Part shown: positions 13,159-25,926 of the stretch, piece by piece
Position numbering within the stretch: position 1 is the stretch's first letter
Layout of the letters: the number at the start of each line of letters is the position of its first letter
Assembly (NCBI GenBank): GCA_019321725.1
Contig: CM033106.1
Span: 16,776,551-16,840,550, forward strand
Direction of reading: 5' to 3'
Source of the DNA: Paulownia fortunei
Lineage: Eukaryota > Streptophyta > Magnoliopsida > Lamiales > Paulowniaceae
DNA length: 64,000 bases
Notes under the pieces: model-generated
What the model was told of the DNA's origin: nothing
The model's database searches: none
The model's input: only the letters and a program-made list of their open reading frames with translations
Translations under genes and position numbers: made by a program

Positions 13159-14577
13159 GTCGATCCATGGAAAAGTTGTTTGAATATTTTAGGATTACAT
13201 TTTTTAAAAAAAGATGGGCTTTATGTGGTTTTAAAAAAAATAGTGTATTCTATAACAAAAAAAATAAAAGTATTGAGGATTAGGGATCCGCTCTTAAGTT
13301 TTGGATAGAGAAATAATTATTTATTCTTTTCACCTCTTTTAATTGCACTATTGGAATACATACATAATAAAGGTTTCATTGGGAAAATATTATCAAATAG
13401 TTCATGCAATAAGGTAATCATAATATTGTCTTATTATTTGCAAATTATCTCTTAATGCCAACACTTCTTTATGGGATCAAGTATTTATATACACCTTTGT
13501 GTACAACAAATCAAGATTTCATATTAGCAGTTGGTGTAGTAAAATCAAATGTCTAGATAAATGAACTCAAGTATTTGTTGTGCCATTAGTGATACATAAA
13601 TCAAGAATCACCATAAAATAAGTAGGGTTTGAATCAACAATTAAAACAATAATACAACACACATAAATATTATCAACCTTTATAACTATTCCTCTTCCTC
13701 TATCAAGAGGTTTACCCTTTTTTCTCAACAAAATGAAACTTAGAAAGACATAAAGAAACTTGAAAATATTAAAAATAGAAGAGAAACTAGAAAATACATT
13801 TCTATTAGTACTAGAAAACTTACATTACTACTAGAAAACTTAGCCTAAAGAAACCCTCTACCCCCCCTATTTGATAATACATGGCCTATTTATAGTGCTT
13901 AGAGTATGCTGGAGGCCAAACATATAATGGAGGAGTTAATCAATCAAGTGGTATGCTAGTTGTCAAGAGTTGGTAAGTTGTTACACCAAATTCTCTAAAT
14001 TTTCACTTACCCAATTAAAATGAATATTTATGTTGGATACAGCGAGATTTTGATGATGACTAAAGAATACAAGTTGTAAATCTTTCTGTGCTGATATATT
14101 TTCATATATCATTTGTCAAATTTGTCTACTGAATAAGGGAGATATGGTCAAATTACTGGTACATGTTCAAAAGTTATCCTTCAACATCACCAACGCATTT
14201 TAGCATGTTTATTTACTATTTTGACATATTTTCTCACCATCATGCCTTTAGCAAACCTGTTTATCTACCTTGTATAACATATCCACATTTCAACCCAAAA
14301 TTAATTTTGATTTAAGAGATATGACCCAATTGGTAAAATAGGTCAGAATTCGCCTTAACTCTGATCTAAATTTTTGGTGATCCATTTTGTACAACCACTT
14401 ATAATCCAACTTCTTTAATTCTTACACATTTAGTATGGGATCTAATTTTTACATGAACTTGTAGATTAATGACTTATCAATCCATAACCTTAAGAATTAA
14501 TCCAAAACCATTTTATGATCAAAAGTTATGCCTGTTTCTCTAAAATCTACACAAAAGAAGATAAAACTTTTTAAAAT
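13159..14577 (-). mobile_element. Athila/Tat-like element, 3' LTR (both ends deleted)
   Basis: The sequence is similar throughout to 19870-21018: shared blocks include AAAAGATGGGCTTTATG, TCTTTTAATTG, and the segment ATGACCCAATTGGTAAAATA at 14326. Compared with the complete LTR at 19799-21164 it lacks the terminal 60 bp on the left and about 145 bp on the right. On the right it joins RT coding sequence directly. Many substitutions separate the two LTRs, so the element is old. The same LTR family is present in plus orientation at 58300-59841. Confidence 0.75.
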
Positions 14578-16314
14578 GCACATTCGCCAACTAATAACAG
14601 TCCTAGTTGGAATTAATTTATTATTTTCATTCTTAACTACAGTAACTCCAGATTTTTTAAGTACAACTTAAGTAGGGCTTACCCATTTGCTGTCATAAAT
14701 AGGATAAATGATTCCATTATATAAGAGTTTAATAACTTCATTTCCTACTATTTCTTTCATATTAGGATTTTTGCATCTATGTAGAAGGTTTAGCACTTTC
14801 CTTTACATAGATGTTATGTGTGCAAATTAAAGGACTAATACCTTTAATGTCAACAATGGTCCATCCTAAAGCATTATTATGTATTTTTAGAGTTTTGATC
14901 AACTTAGCTTCTTGGGATGCATCAAGTTTGGAAGAAATTATTACTAGAAAATTATCATTCTCACCTAAGAAAGGGTATTTCAAATTAAATGGCAAAGGTT
15001 TCAAATCAATCACGGGAGCTCTATTACTTGATGGAATAGATTGTATTGTTGATGATGAAAGTTTTTCAAACCTTAGCTTCCAAAATATTTTTCCTATACC
15101 TACGAAAATTCAAAGAGATTATTAGAGTATGACTTTTTACAAATACTTCACTTTCAAAACAAGTCATTAAAGGATCTAAAATTAGTGGTAGCAAAATATT
15201 CATGAAAAGTTCATCGATTGAATCAACTTCATGTACTTCGACATCTTTTGTAGGTTGCTTACAAACATTAAACACATTTAGTTCCAAAGTCATATTTCCA
15301 AAAGATAACTTCAAAATACCATTCCTACAATTAATCAAAGTATTTGAAGTTGCAAGAAAAGGATGACCCAAAATGATAGGAAACTATGTATATATATGCA
15401 ATAGGTTCTGTGTCCAAAATAATGAAATCTACTGGAAAGTAAAACTTATCAATTTGTGCCAACACATCTTCTACTATTCCCTTTAGAACTTTAATCGAAC
15501 AGTCATTTAATTGGAGTACAACAAAAGTTATTTTAAGTTCTCCCAAATCTAACTGTTCATAAATTGAGAAAGGTAGAAGATTTACACTAGCACCAAGATC
15601 AAGCAAAGCATACTTTATTCTGGTGTTTCTTATGGTACATGAAATGGTTGGACAACCTGGATCTTTATACTTAGGTGGAGTGAATTGTTGAATGACTGAA
15701 CTAACACTTTCAGTTAAAAATGTCTTCTTTTGTACATGATGTTTTCTTTTAATTGTACACAAATTTTTCAAAAAATTGGCATAAGAATGAACTTGTTTAA
15801 TTCCATCTAATAATGGAATATTAATCTTGAATTGTTGAAAAAGTTCAAAGATTTCAGAATTTGAGTTCAATTTCTGAGTTGGTTGTAATCTTTGAGGAAA
15901 AGGAGCTAGATGTGAGTATTTTTCATTTTCTTCATCATTAACACTATTTCCGTTCTTCATTTCTAAAGGTGAATTAGAAACTTTCTCTTTGTAATGAATA
16001 TTCTCGTCAACAACTTTTTTCACTCCGAAGAGTTGTGACCGAATTAGCCTCCTTGATTGAATTTTCACCTGAAGAAGAAACATGACACTAAGTGAAAGGA
16101 TTAGGTTAAGGTTGAGTTGGAAACTTACCTTTTTCCTGAGTGCGCAAAGAGGTGGTTAATGTTGAAAGTATATTTTTGATCTCATTGATGGCTTGTGAAG
16201 TTTGATTATTGATGTTTATTTGTTCATGTATAAATGCTTGCAAAGTCTCTCCAAGGGATTTTGTATATGGAGCTGGATAAAAAAAAAGTTTGGTAGCTTT
16301 GTGAATGTAGCGGT
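14578..16314 (-). pseudogene. Athila/Tat-like gypsy pol remnant: protease and start of RT
   Basis: On the minus strand from 16314 downwards: the C-terminal gag segment (ETLQAFIHEQ ... EKGKFPTQP, 16300-16106); then an aspartic protease with active-site ALLDLGASVNLLPFS at about 15615-15580; a GHPFLATSNTLINCRNG segment (15371-15320); and the pre-RT LGWTIVDIKGISPLICTH (about 14860). It continues past a stop into GIIYPIYDSKWVSP and the first RT residues, ending near 14590 at the WRMCI position. The RT catalytic core, RNase H and integrase are missing, because the coding sequence runs straight into the 3' LTR. There are several stops. Gag and pol are separated by the solo LTR at 16315-18605. Confidence 0.85.
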
Positions 16315-18605
16315 TGGGCACTGTTATAATGCCCAATTCTCAATTCTCTCCTACATATCTAATAATAAGTATTTTGCATCTAATCAATGTGCATTATCGA
16401 ATTATGGCATACAAATAGCATGATTGCACGAACATGAATAATTGTTATTATATAATTCATTTATGCTTTAACATGCATTAGTACATGAAATATGAGATCA
16501 AACTTTTGTTTCTTGATTTAACATATTTCTTAAGTGCCTTTTTGTAGTGAAAAGCTCGGTATCTCGATTAAGGAAGATTGATGTGTTGAATGGCCATGAG
16601 ATAAATTATTTGTATTACTCCATACTAGTTATATGCTAATGATTAATTGCCTAAATATTTACTTGAAATATGTTATATTTGGCTAAGAACTAAAAGTATG
16701 CAAAATGGTGCAATTTGATTGGTTAGTTGACTAGGTTACATGGAATCATTCTAAACCATATTGCACTTGATTATAACACCAAAGCATCAATTTTTGTCAT
16801 CTCCCTAGCCCATAAACGTGGCTTTTGGCATGAGAAGACACCAAGCATGATGCAACCAATCATAGCCCTCCACTTACCTCTCTTTGAAAGGTCAAAGAAA
16901 TCAATTTCATCCATATTTCTTGTGGAAGCACCTCAAAAATGACCAGCCCTTATTCTCCTAAGTTTCTCCCAAATTTTTACACTCTCATACTCACAAAAAT
17001 TGAATTCAATCCATAGAAATCCATATAACACAAACTAGAACAAGTTTCCACCTTTTTAAGGTTGAAAATCATTGATTTTGAAGTTTAATTCCAACTTAAT
17101 CAAGGTATATTCTTTTTCAATATTTCTTATGATGAATTTGTAGTATCTTGGATGGTTACATGTTTTAGTATGTTTTTGTATGATTGAAAACTTAAGTAAG
17201 TTACATTTGAAGCCAAAACCAAGCTAGTTAAGCTAGTTTTTAGCAAAATTGATAGTCTTGTGAAATTATTTAATTTACTTGTTTCTATTGATTTTGTAAT
17301 GCTTATATTATGTTTGAAGGTGCCTACAAATAATTGTGAACAATAGAAATTAGTTTGCTTAATTGAAGGTTAGAATCAATTTAAGTTAGAACCAAGTTTA
17401 CGCCATTTTAATTCGGATTGTGTTCATGTTTTGTGGGCTGCCCTAATAATTATGTTTGAATTATTAGTTATTTAATGGTTGCCCTAATGTTTAATGTTTT
17501 GAATTAGTAGTAAAATATGGAGTATGAATTATATTTTAAGGTTATGTAATTGATATGGAATTGTTTACAAAAGACTGAAAAGTGTATATGATTTTAATTA
17601 GAATAGACTAAATGATTTATAAAAAGGATATTAAATGGTACATGATTTGATTATTTTAGGCCTTTGACACATCCTATCTTCCAAAGAGATTGGCCTTTTC
17701 ACTTAGCACAAAGTGGACTTGAGGTAAGTTCAAGCTTTCATTTGCTGTATCACAAGAATCATATAATATTGTTCATGTTTTAATGTGATTGTTATTATTT
17801 GTGAAATGATGTAATGTTTGATGCATTTATGGTTTATGAAGCATGATAATTAAGGATATAATGAGGTTTTTTAAAAGGAAGTATGGTACTTGATTAATAG
17901 TCGGGTAGACAAAGGACGTGGGAGGGACCAACGGACCCAACAAATGGTGGCAAATACTTGAGGTTGAAAAATCGGTATAGGAAAGCCATAATGAATGAGA
18001 TAGAATACGGCTAATACCTGAGGTTGAAAGACCAAGTATGGAAACCCCGTATTAGTTCTCTTATTGGCCAATCATTATGAGCAGGTTCCGAAAACCACGG
18101 TCTATCGCTATTAGTTAGGTACCACACTTCAAGGGCCCTAAAGAATGATTTATGAAAGAAAGTTATTAAATTGAATATTACATTTAATCATTTATGTGAT
18201 TTGTATGTACGCTATTTGTTATTGCATCAGTTTCACCTTACTGAGCCTTTAGCTTATTAGATTCATGTGATGCAGGTGGAAATGTACAGGTTTAGAGGTT
18301 GACTGAATTTCCAGAGCGGTCGAACAGAGATTTGTTCATATGCCATGCTCGAGCTGTTTTGTATCATATTTTGAAAACTTTGTTTTGTTTTTAAATAAAC
18401 CGCTCTATTATGGTTTTGTAAACAGATGTACTTAGTTTTGATATATGTATATGGTGTGTTTAAAATGATTCAAGCTCTTTCTCTTATGGCTAAAAATGGG
18501 AAATTTTATTAAAACCATAACTATAGTAATGATGAAAAATTAACATTTCTTGAGTTAACTGTATCAGCTTGTTTAGGCTCTACAGTTAGGTTTAGGGGTG
18601 TTACA
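16315..18605 (+). mobile_element. Solo LTR (chromovirus-type) nested in Athila gag
   Basis: Begins TGGGCACTG and ends GGGGTGTTACA, 2291 bp, flanked by GCGGT (16310-16314) and ACGGT (18606-18610), a 5-bp target duplication with one mismatch. The disrupted gene is continuous across it: minus-strand gag reads WRDDNR up to the right flank and resumes at RYIHKATKLF on the left. The last 45 bp match the antisense LTR end at 53882-53925, which is followed by a tRNA-Met PBS and a chromovirus-like gag start, so that is the parental family. The start forms a short hairpin (GGGCA/TGCCC). Confidence 0.83.
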
Positions 18606-19798
18606 ACGGTTATCATCTCGCCAACTAAAATTGGAATGATTTCTCCATTGTGGATTGTAAGTTTCAGAATATGGAGAATGAAAAGGCTTTTTGAATGTGT
18701 TCATAAAATTTGCTTGTACTGTAATGTTTGGACATTCATTGATGGAGTGCCCTATAAGTTCACAATTGCTACAAATTTCTTCCTCTTGCACAGATTTGAT
18801 TTCCTTTACTTTTAGGTTTCATGGCTTCAACTTTTCTTGTTAAACTAGCAATCCTAGCATTTAGATCATCTTCTTGACTAAGGTAATATTTTCCTGTATT
18901 ACTATTAGCAATATTAGATCTAACAGAACCTTCGAAAGAATTAACACTATGCCATGATTGAGAGTTTTCTGTTCATTGGTTTAGATATTCTAGGGCTTCA
19001 TCATGTTTATCAAGAAATCACCATTACATATTGTTTCAACAAATTATTTTATTTCAAGAGTTAAATCTTCATAAATAAAACTAATTAATCGCCATTTTTC
19101 AAAACCATAATGTGGGCATGAATTCAACAATTCTTTAAATCTTTTCCAATATTGAAAGAAAGCTTCATTAGAATTTTGAGAAAAAAATTGAATTTATCTT
19201 TTCAAAGCATTAGTTTTATAAGTTGGAAAGAATTTTTGAAAAAATTTAGCTTGCATTTCTTGCCAAGTACCAATTGACCTAGGTTTTAAAAAATTAAGCC
19301 AAGTTTTTGTTTTATCTTTTAAAGTAAAAGGAAATAATTTGAGCTTAAGAATCTCATTTGTACAAGTTTGATCATCAAAAGTAGCACACACTTCATCAAA
19401 TTCTTTCAGATGCAAGTAAGGGTTTTCAGAGTCTAAACCATGGAAATTAGGAAGTAAAGGGATCATACCTGGCTTGAATCGGAAGTTATTTCTATTGAGA
19501 GGAAAAATGAAACAAGAATGAGAAGAATTTTAAGGAGGTTGAAAGTAATAATGCATGATACGCACCAACTGATTCTCATTTTCATCCTAGGTACTTTCAT
19601 TTTCAACCATGGTGGAAGTGTGTGGATGTAATTCAAACAAAGTTTCAAAATTATTTGTAACTAAATGCCTAAAATTATGACTACGATAATATATAACCAT
19701 ATAATCATAAAGAAAATAAATATACAATATTCAAAAAGGAAAAATATTTACAAACCTGAATACTTACCTTGCCTTCCCCGGTAATGGTGCCAAAAACA
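18606..19798 (-). pseudogene. Athila/Tat-like gag remnant (capsid domain and zinc knuckle)
   Basis: On the minus strand 19466-19194 encodes a typical plant gypsy retrotrans_gag segment (LPNFHGLDSENPYLHLKEF ... KTWLNFLKPRSIGTW ... FFQKFFPTYKTNALKR). Further down, 18791-18606 has one CCHC zinc knuckle, CSNCELIGHSINEC, followed by the WRNHSNFSWRDD motif. Stops between the two parts (about 18790-19190) show it is dead. The family normally has a gag of several hundred residues continuing into protease; here the solo LTR interrupts it directly after WRDDNR. Confidence 0.85.
19775..19792 (-). other. Primer-binding site resembling tRNA-Asp
   Basis: The minus strand reads TGGCACCATTACCGGGGA a few bases inside the 5' LTR. 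This is a two-mismatch version of TGGCGCCGTTGCCGGGGA, the tRNA-Asp-complementary PBS known for Athila/Tat-type plant gypsy elements. It supports both clade and orientation. Confidence 0.75.
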
Positions 19799-21164
19799 TG
19801 CTACAACTTTAAGGTTACAAACCTAAGTGCAGGTTGTCTCAAGTAATAAATTTCTCGTAAGTCCAAGGTCGATTCACTAGGAAGTTGTTTGAAGATTTCA
19901 TAAATATATTTCTAAAAAAAAGATGGGCTTTATGAGGTTTAAAAATATAATGTATGTTATAACTAAAAAAAATCAAAGTAATAAAAGTACTGATGATTAG
20001 AGATTCGCTTTTGAGTTTTGAATAGAGGAACAATTATTTATTATTTTTATCTCTTTTAATTGTCACTATTGGAATCCATACATAATGAAGATTCTAATAT
20101 AAAGATGTTAGCAAATAACTCATACAATAAGGTAATCATGATATTGTCTTACTATTTGAAAATTATCTCTTAACACCAACACTTATTTATGGGATCAAGT
20201 AACAAATCAAGGTTTCACGTTAGTAGTTGGTGTAGTAAAATCAAAAGTCTAGCTAAATGAACCCAAGTATTTGTTGTTCCATTAATGATACATAAATCAA
20301 GAATCACCACAAAATAATTAGGGTTTAGATAAAAAAAATTAAAATAATAATACAACACACTTAAAGAAACCCTCTACCCCCCCCCTCCAACTCTTACAAT
20401 CTTAATACATGACCTATTTATAATACTTGAAGTATACTAGAGGTCAAACATATAATGGAAGAATTAAATAATCAAGTAGTATGTTAGTTGTCAAGAGTTG
20501 GCAAATCCTCTAGATTTTCACCTACCCGATTGAATTAATTTTTTAGGTTGGATACAGCCAAATTTTAATGATGAGTAAAGAATAAAAGTTGTAGATTTTT
20601 CTATGTTGATATAGTTTCATATGTCATTTGTCAAATGTGGCTGCAGGATGAGGGAGATATGGTCAAATTATCGAATTATGTTCAAGAGTCATCCTTCAAC
20701 ATTAGCAATGCATTGTAGCTTGTTTATTGACCATTTTGACATAAGCATCCTAATCTGATAAGCATCCATAAGATATATGACCCAATTGGTAAAATAGGTC
20801 AGAACTAGGCTTAACTCTGATATGAAGTTTTGGTAATCCATTTTGTACAACCACTTATAATCCAACTTCTGTTATATTTACACGTTTAGTATGGGATACA
20901 AAGTTTGCATGAACTTGTAGATGAATGACTTATCTATCCATAACCTCAAGAATTAATCTAAAACCATTTGGAATCAAAAGTTACACCAGTTTCTAAAAAC
21001 CTGCATAAAAGAATATAAAACTTTTTAATTTTATTTTTTTATATTGATTTCACATTTTATTCTTAAAATACAAAAAATGCTTTAATTGGGAGTTCTAATG
21101 ATAATTTCAAAGTGAAAATAATTATGTAAATCCTAATTAATTGTACATTTTTAAATGTTTATCA
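19799..21164 (-). mobile_element. Athila/Tat-like element, 5' LTR
   Basis: Plus-strand boundaries are TGCTACAACTTTAAGG at 19799 and GTTTATCA at 21164. On the minus strand it therefore begins TGATAAAC and ends GTTGTAGCA, 1366 bp. The independent plus-strand copy at 58300-59841 has the same ends (TGATAAAT...GTTGTAGCA) and a perfect target duplication, which validates these borders. A pyrimidine run (C-rich) lies near 20380. There is no coding capacity. Confidence 0.75.
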
Positions 21165-21214
21165 GACTTGAGGCACCATAGTAGCCTTGCACATTATGTT
21201 TCATCCTAATGTAT
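21165..21214 (+). mobile_element. Copia LTR fragment, left of nested solo LTR
   Basis: Fifty bases (ACTTGAGGCACCATAGTAGC ...) match the reverse complement of about 3055-3105 in copia LTR A. The match resumes at 24256 after the nested solo LTR. The 5' part of this copia LTR is missing where the Athila LTR ends. Confidence 0.65.
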
Positions 21215-24200
21215 TGTCACAACCTCCCAACAATATATATAAACTATATATATAAACAACCTACGCAACATAATTTGTGCATGTATGCATGTGTATAACT
21301 TTTTTTTCTACTCAGTTCAACAAAATATTGATAAAAGTAAAGTGCTTTCATATCCCGCCACACTATATATACATATGTAGTTATTAAACATTAACCAAGT
21401 CTATCAAAACCATCACAAACCCAAACTCTCTATAACAAAGGAGTTTTGAAAGTGATATACAGGATAAAGTCACTAATATAATACAATAACTGTAAAATAA
21501 AAAACACAGCCCACAAAATAGCCCAGCAGGTTGTCATCTAAGTACATTGATCTTTGAAAGTCTGTAGGAGCTCCACTATCAGCCAATAAACCAAAGGTCT
21601 CAAGTCTCACCATGATCATCTACAATGCATGAACTACATGAGCTAACGCTCAATAAGTAAAAATCATGCATGACAAGAGTATGATATAAAATCTCATACA
21701 ACTCAACTCTAAGATATGATGCTATAAATGTGTCAAATTGAGTACTCATAAATTAAAGAGTTTTTATTAAAAAATCATTGCATTTATTGGGTACTTGGCC
21801 CACCTACTATACACCGGATAGAGCTCTGAATAACATCAATAATCACATACCCATAAACAAATTAACTCAGTCCAAGGGCCATCTCCTGGGATCACCAGAG
21901 GTCCACCCCCTATCTTCCCCTGTGATCCTCCAGAAGTCTTCCCACTGGCGAAGTCAATAAGGGCACAGTCAAGTGGTCCACCCTCTCATAACCACCAGAG
22001 GCACACCCCCTATCAACCCCTGTGATCCTCTGAGAAGTAACACTCGCGGCGCCCCAAAATATCATATAAGCAAGCCTCGCATGCCTCGGTACACTAGTTG
22101 TGGCCAACCAAAATATTTTCTTTCTGAAAACCATGTCTCAAATCATATCATGCATGCAAGAACCTCCACTATACTCATATGTTGTGCTTGCACATGTAAA
22201 TGCTCATGAATGGTATGTTCAATATGAAATGTAAGTCATCCTGCTCTTGACATGTTTCAAAAATCATAGGAATCTCATTCAAATTTAATATCATCAATAC
22301 ATTAGGTTGCTTCAAGACATACTATATTCATGCATTGTAGTTGCAAATAGATCTTTACTTACCTTTCACTTAGTTGGTGGCTTAGTCTAGATTTGTTTAT
22401 TGTTCCCCTCCAATCTTAGATATAAAATAGCATCAAGCACCATTCCCAATTTGGCAAGTTAAAAGCATAAATATCATACTAAGACCTTAAACACCAAGTT
22501 ATCTAGGTTTTACAAACTAGAACCCAATCTAATCCCTCCAATACCTTAATTTCTCATCTTAGATACATTTAAACATCATATAATTGAAGTATTATAACTC
22601 TAATATCATGTACCTAATTGTTAACACTCAATAGCAACATGTCTAGGTTGAAATATGCTAAGTTATCAAATGGGACAGATTCACATTTTCATATTTACTT
22701 ACTGTCCAATTTAGTTGCTTGATAATTTTGACATCCCTAAACATATCCAATCACTCTCAAATTTTTACCACACTTAGATAACATGTATATAAATGTAACC
22801 ATATCATAGAATTGCTAAAACTCATGGATATATCTTCTCAAGTTCAGCTCTCTTCACAACATACTGATACAGATTATTTTCCTACCGTGATAGTTTTTCA
22901 CACTTCATGATATTAATGGTTTTGGCACCCTTAAGTATATTCAATCACTCCCAAATTTTCACCATACTTCGATAACACATATAAATAAACAACCAGGTCA
23001 AAGTACTACCAAAAACTAATGGATTTATTGATGTAAAACCAGCACCATTCACATAGGACAGAATCTGAATTTCAAAGAAGACAGTTTTGAGCACCTCTTT
23101 AATTATCACACTATATTACAATTTATAACCTCTCTAAACTTACATACATCACATAAACTCATATATAAATACATATATGGTGAAATACACAGGTTTTAAT
23201 CAAGTTATTATACATATATAAAGCATAAATATCAAAAATCAGCAAGTATACAGTTTTTGTCCCTAGTGATTTTTATTGTAATTTTACAACTAAAAATCCT
23301 TCTTTTGTGAACTAAAAGACCACAAATAACATCCTAACATGATTATAATCAATAATAGAAGCTTTAAAAATCATAAACCCTCAAACAATTCAAGAACTTA
23401 AATCAAAAACATGAATTAAAGCTCACCTATGCATAGATTTTAGATTCAACTTGCTCCTCCTTACTTCCCTTTGCTTCCTTCACTTTTTTCTTTACTTGGA
23501 ATTACTTGAGAGCAATTTATAACATTCAAAATGAAGGTTTTGGAAGTGAAATAGCTCAGAAAATAGTTTTTGGTCGTGGCTCAAGGATAGAAATGAAGAA
23601 AGGTTGAGGTGGAAGCTTGAGGTGGCAAGGTTGAGATGTCAAGTTGTGGTTCAAATCTAATATTTTTCACACCTTATACAGGCCTAATCTAGTGTTTCTC
23701 ATTACTTATTTATCTATGTACAACCTACTTTAATCTCCATATGATAGGATGATACATTATGCCCTAATTTCTTAAATATTCATTCGATCTCCAAACCGAT
23801 CGACATCCGATTCTTAAATGATTATTTAGTTTTCATTTTCTAAAATCACATGCACATAAGAACCTTGTATTATGACACTTAAATCACATTATATCATGTC
23901 TGATATCCCAAGTATGTTAATCTATGGATGTATACCTTTGAAACACCTCGATCAAATCGAATTGAATCTTATAAGCTTACTAATGACACCTTTAACACTT
24001 CTAAAACTATAACATGCAACCTATGAATATCCACTATATTGATCAATTTATTCTTTATCTTATCTAAATATTGAATCACTTAATTAGGTTGTAGGATATC
24101 AACCACTAACATCAAGTGATAGCATTGGAGGTATAATGATTAAGAATGCTATAAAAGATGCGATGTAGATGTTAATGTAAATTAATATAAGTAGCATATA

Positions 24201-24250
24201 GTGCATGAATCATATTGGTCAAGTGAGTAGTGTGAGGCTTGAGTATTACA
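21215..24250 (-). mobile_element. Divergent family-G-like solo LTR with perfect TSD
   Basis: Plus-strand ends are TGTCACAACC (21215) and GAGTATTACA (24250), 3036 bp. It is flanked on both sides by TGTAT (21210-21214 and 24251-24255), a perfect 5-bp target duplication. There is no PBS, PPT or coding sequence, so it is a solo LTR. Long blocks align with family G in minus orientation (for example GCAAATAGATCTTTACTTACC near 22345, and the segment at 23770-23900 matching 8310-8420). The region equivalent to the CATGGATTTGCATG cluster is replaced by CCACCAGAGG-like repeats near 21890-22030. It is a separate subfamily. Confidence 0.88.
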
Positions 24251-25926
24251 TGTATCTTCTGACTATATGACAATCACAAAAGGATACGTTGGATGTTGCA
24301 TTGGCATGTATGAAAGTTAATGAGTTGTCAACAAAGAATTTTTCATTCATCTGGTAGAACAAGTAAATCTCCTATATTTTCATAATTCATGACTCAAAAG
24401 TTCTTGGCCAAGACAGGATGAGTGTTAGACATGTGTTTTCTAACAATTCATCATGAGTCATTACAACTTGAAATGGAATCATAGGTATTGAATTATTTAG
24501 GGTTTCGACGTAGAATCCATGCTCTACACTCAATCAGGAGATTAGTTGACGAAAGGATCTTTCGTGTATGGTACTCGTAATTGAAATAGGTTAACTCGCT
24601 ATTTCACATAAAATTAGGTAGTCATGATACACTTGTTATGTGTTTCCCATGACTTATGAGGCTCTTGGAATTAAGGAGTTAAATCCAAATGGATTAGTTA
24701 ATTGGATTAATTAATTGTAATAATTATTATTCATAAGTTGCAAATATTGCATGTCTACTGCTAGTTTAGTTGTGAACCTAAAGGTCACAAACAATTTAGA
24801 ATTGAACATTTTTAACTTAGGAATTGATCCAAGGAGTTGGATCCAATTAATTAATTGGGACTTAAATTAATTCCAAGAGTTGAAATAATTATTTAATTAA
24901 ATAATTAAATTATTTAATTGGACTTAATAAGATTAGAAAGCCCAACTAGATGGAACAATTATTTGATTAGATTAATTAATTATGTATACCATAAATTAAT
25001 TTAATTATTAAATTAATTTACTCAATTAAAAAATTAAATTATTTAATCAGGCCTAATTTGATTAGATGGGCTAGATGAAATTAATTAAATAAATTTGGCC
25101 TTAAATAATTAATTAGATTAATTGTGTGATTTAATTAAAACCCACGTCCAATTCAAAGAAGCCCATTTGTGGAGGCCCACAAGAGTTGTTGGAATAAAGA
25201 TGTAGATCTAAGAATGGAAGGTTCTTAGAATTATCTAATTAGATTAGATAATAATTGTCTCTTCATATTATGGAAAAATAAGAAGAGATAGAGTTGGAGA
25301 TTTTTGGGAGATCTTGTGATCAACCAAAAATCCTACAATTAATAAAACAAAAGGCCGAAAATACCACTAGTAGGACTCTTGGGATTTTGGCCCTAGTATA
25401 AAAACAAGAGGGTCGAAATTTGAGAGTGGTTACACTCTCTTCAAATTTTCGTCCATCACTCCAAGAAAGAGAAAATAGTTTCCCTTCTCCATCTTTTGTC
25501 TTCCAACACAAAAAAAAATCCATCATTTAATAAAAAAGTATTTAATTCTTTTATCACAGATTGATATTAAAAATTAATACTCATCATACGCACTCTAAAA
25601 CCTAGGTTAGTAAAAGAATCAAACTTGTTAGTGGGATTCTGATTCCGTATTTTTGCTCAAAGTGTGGACTACTTTAGGGAAAAGACACTTGATTCCATTT
25701 GAACTGGAATTTAGAAAGGGGCAAGCAATTGATTACTTCAAACCCTACATCAACCATATTGCGTTGGAAGGTATAAATCAATCTCTTTTATTTTATGAAT
25801 AAAATCAATTGGATTGCAAAATCGATAAAATCACATCACACCCGAGGTGTTATAATTGTTATAGCATGAATTAATTAAAAAAATTATTTTTTCGCTGTGT
25901 ACATCCTGTGGTTAAATAAACCCAAC
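24251..25926 (+). mobile_element. Copia LTR fragment, 3' part
   Basis: Continues the LTR begun at 21165 and matches the reverse complement of 1353-3050 in LTR A: the ACAATCACAAAAGGATACGTTGG block, the GGGTTTCGACG... block at 24501, dense TTAATTAA runs at 24700-25120, and the terminal AAACCCAACA at 25926. No PBS follows, so it is a 3' or solo LTR remnant. The open frame on the minus strand near 25320-25526 is accidental. Confidence 0.7.
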
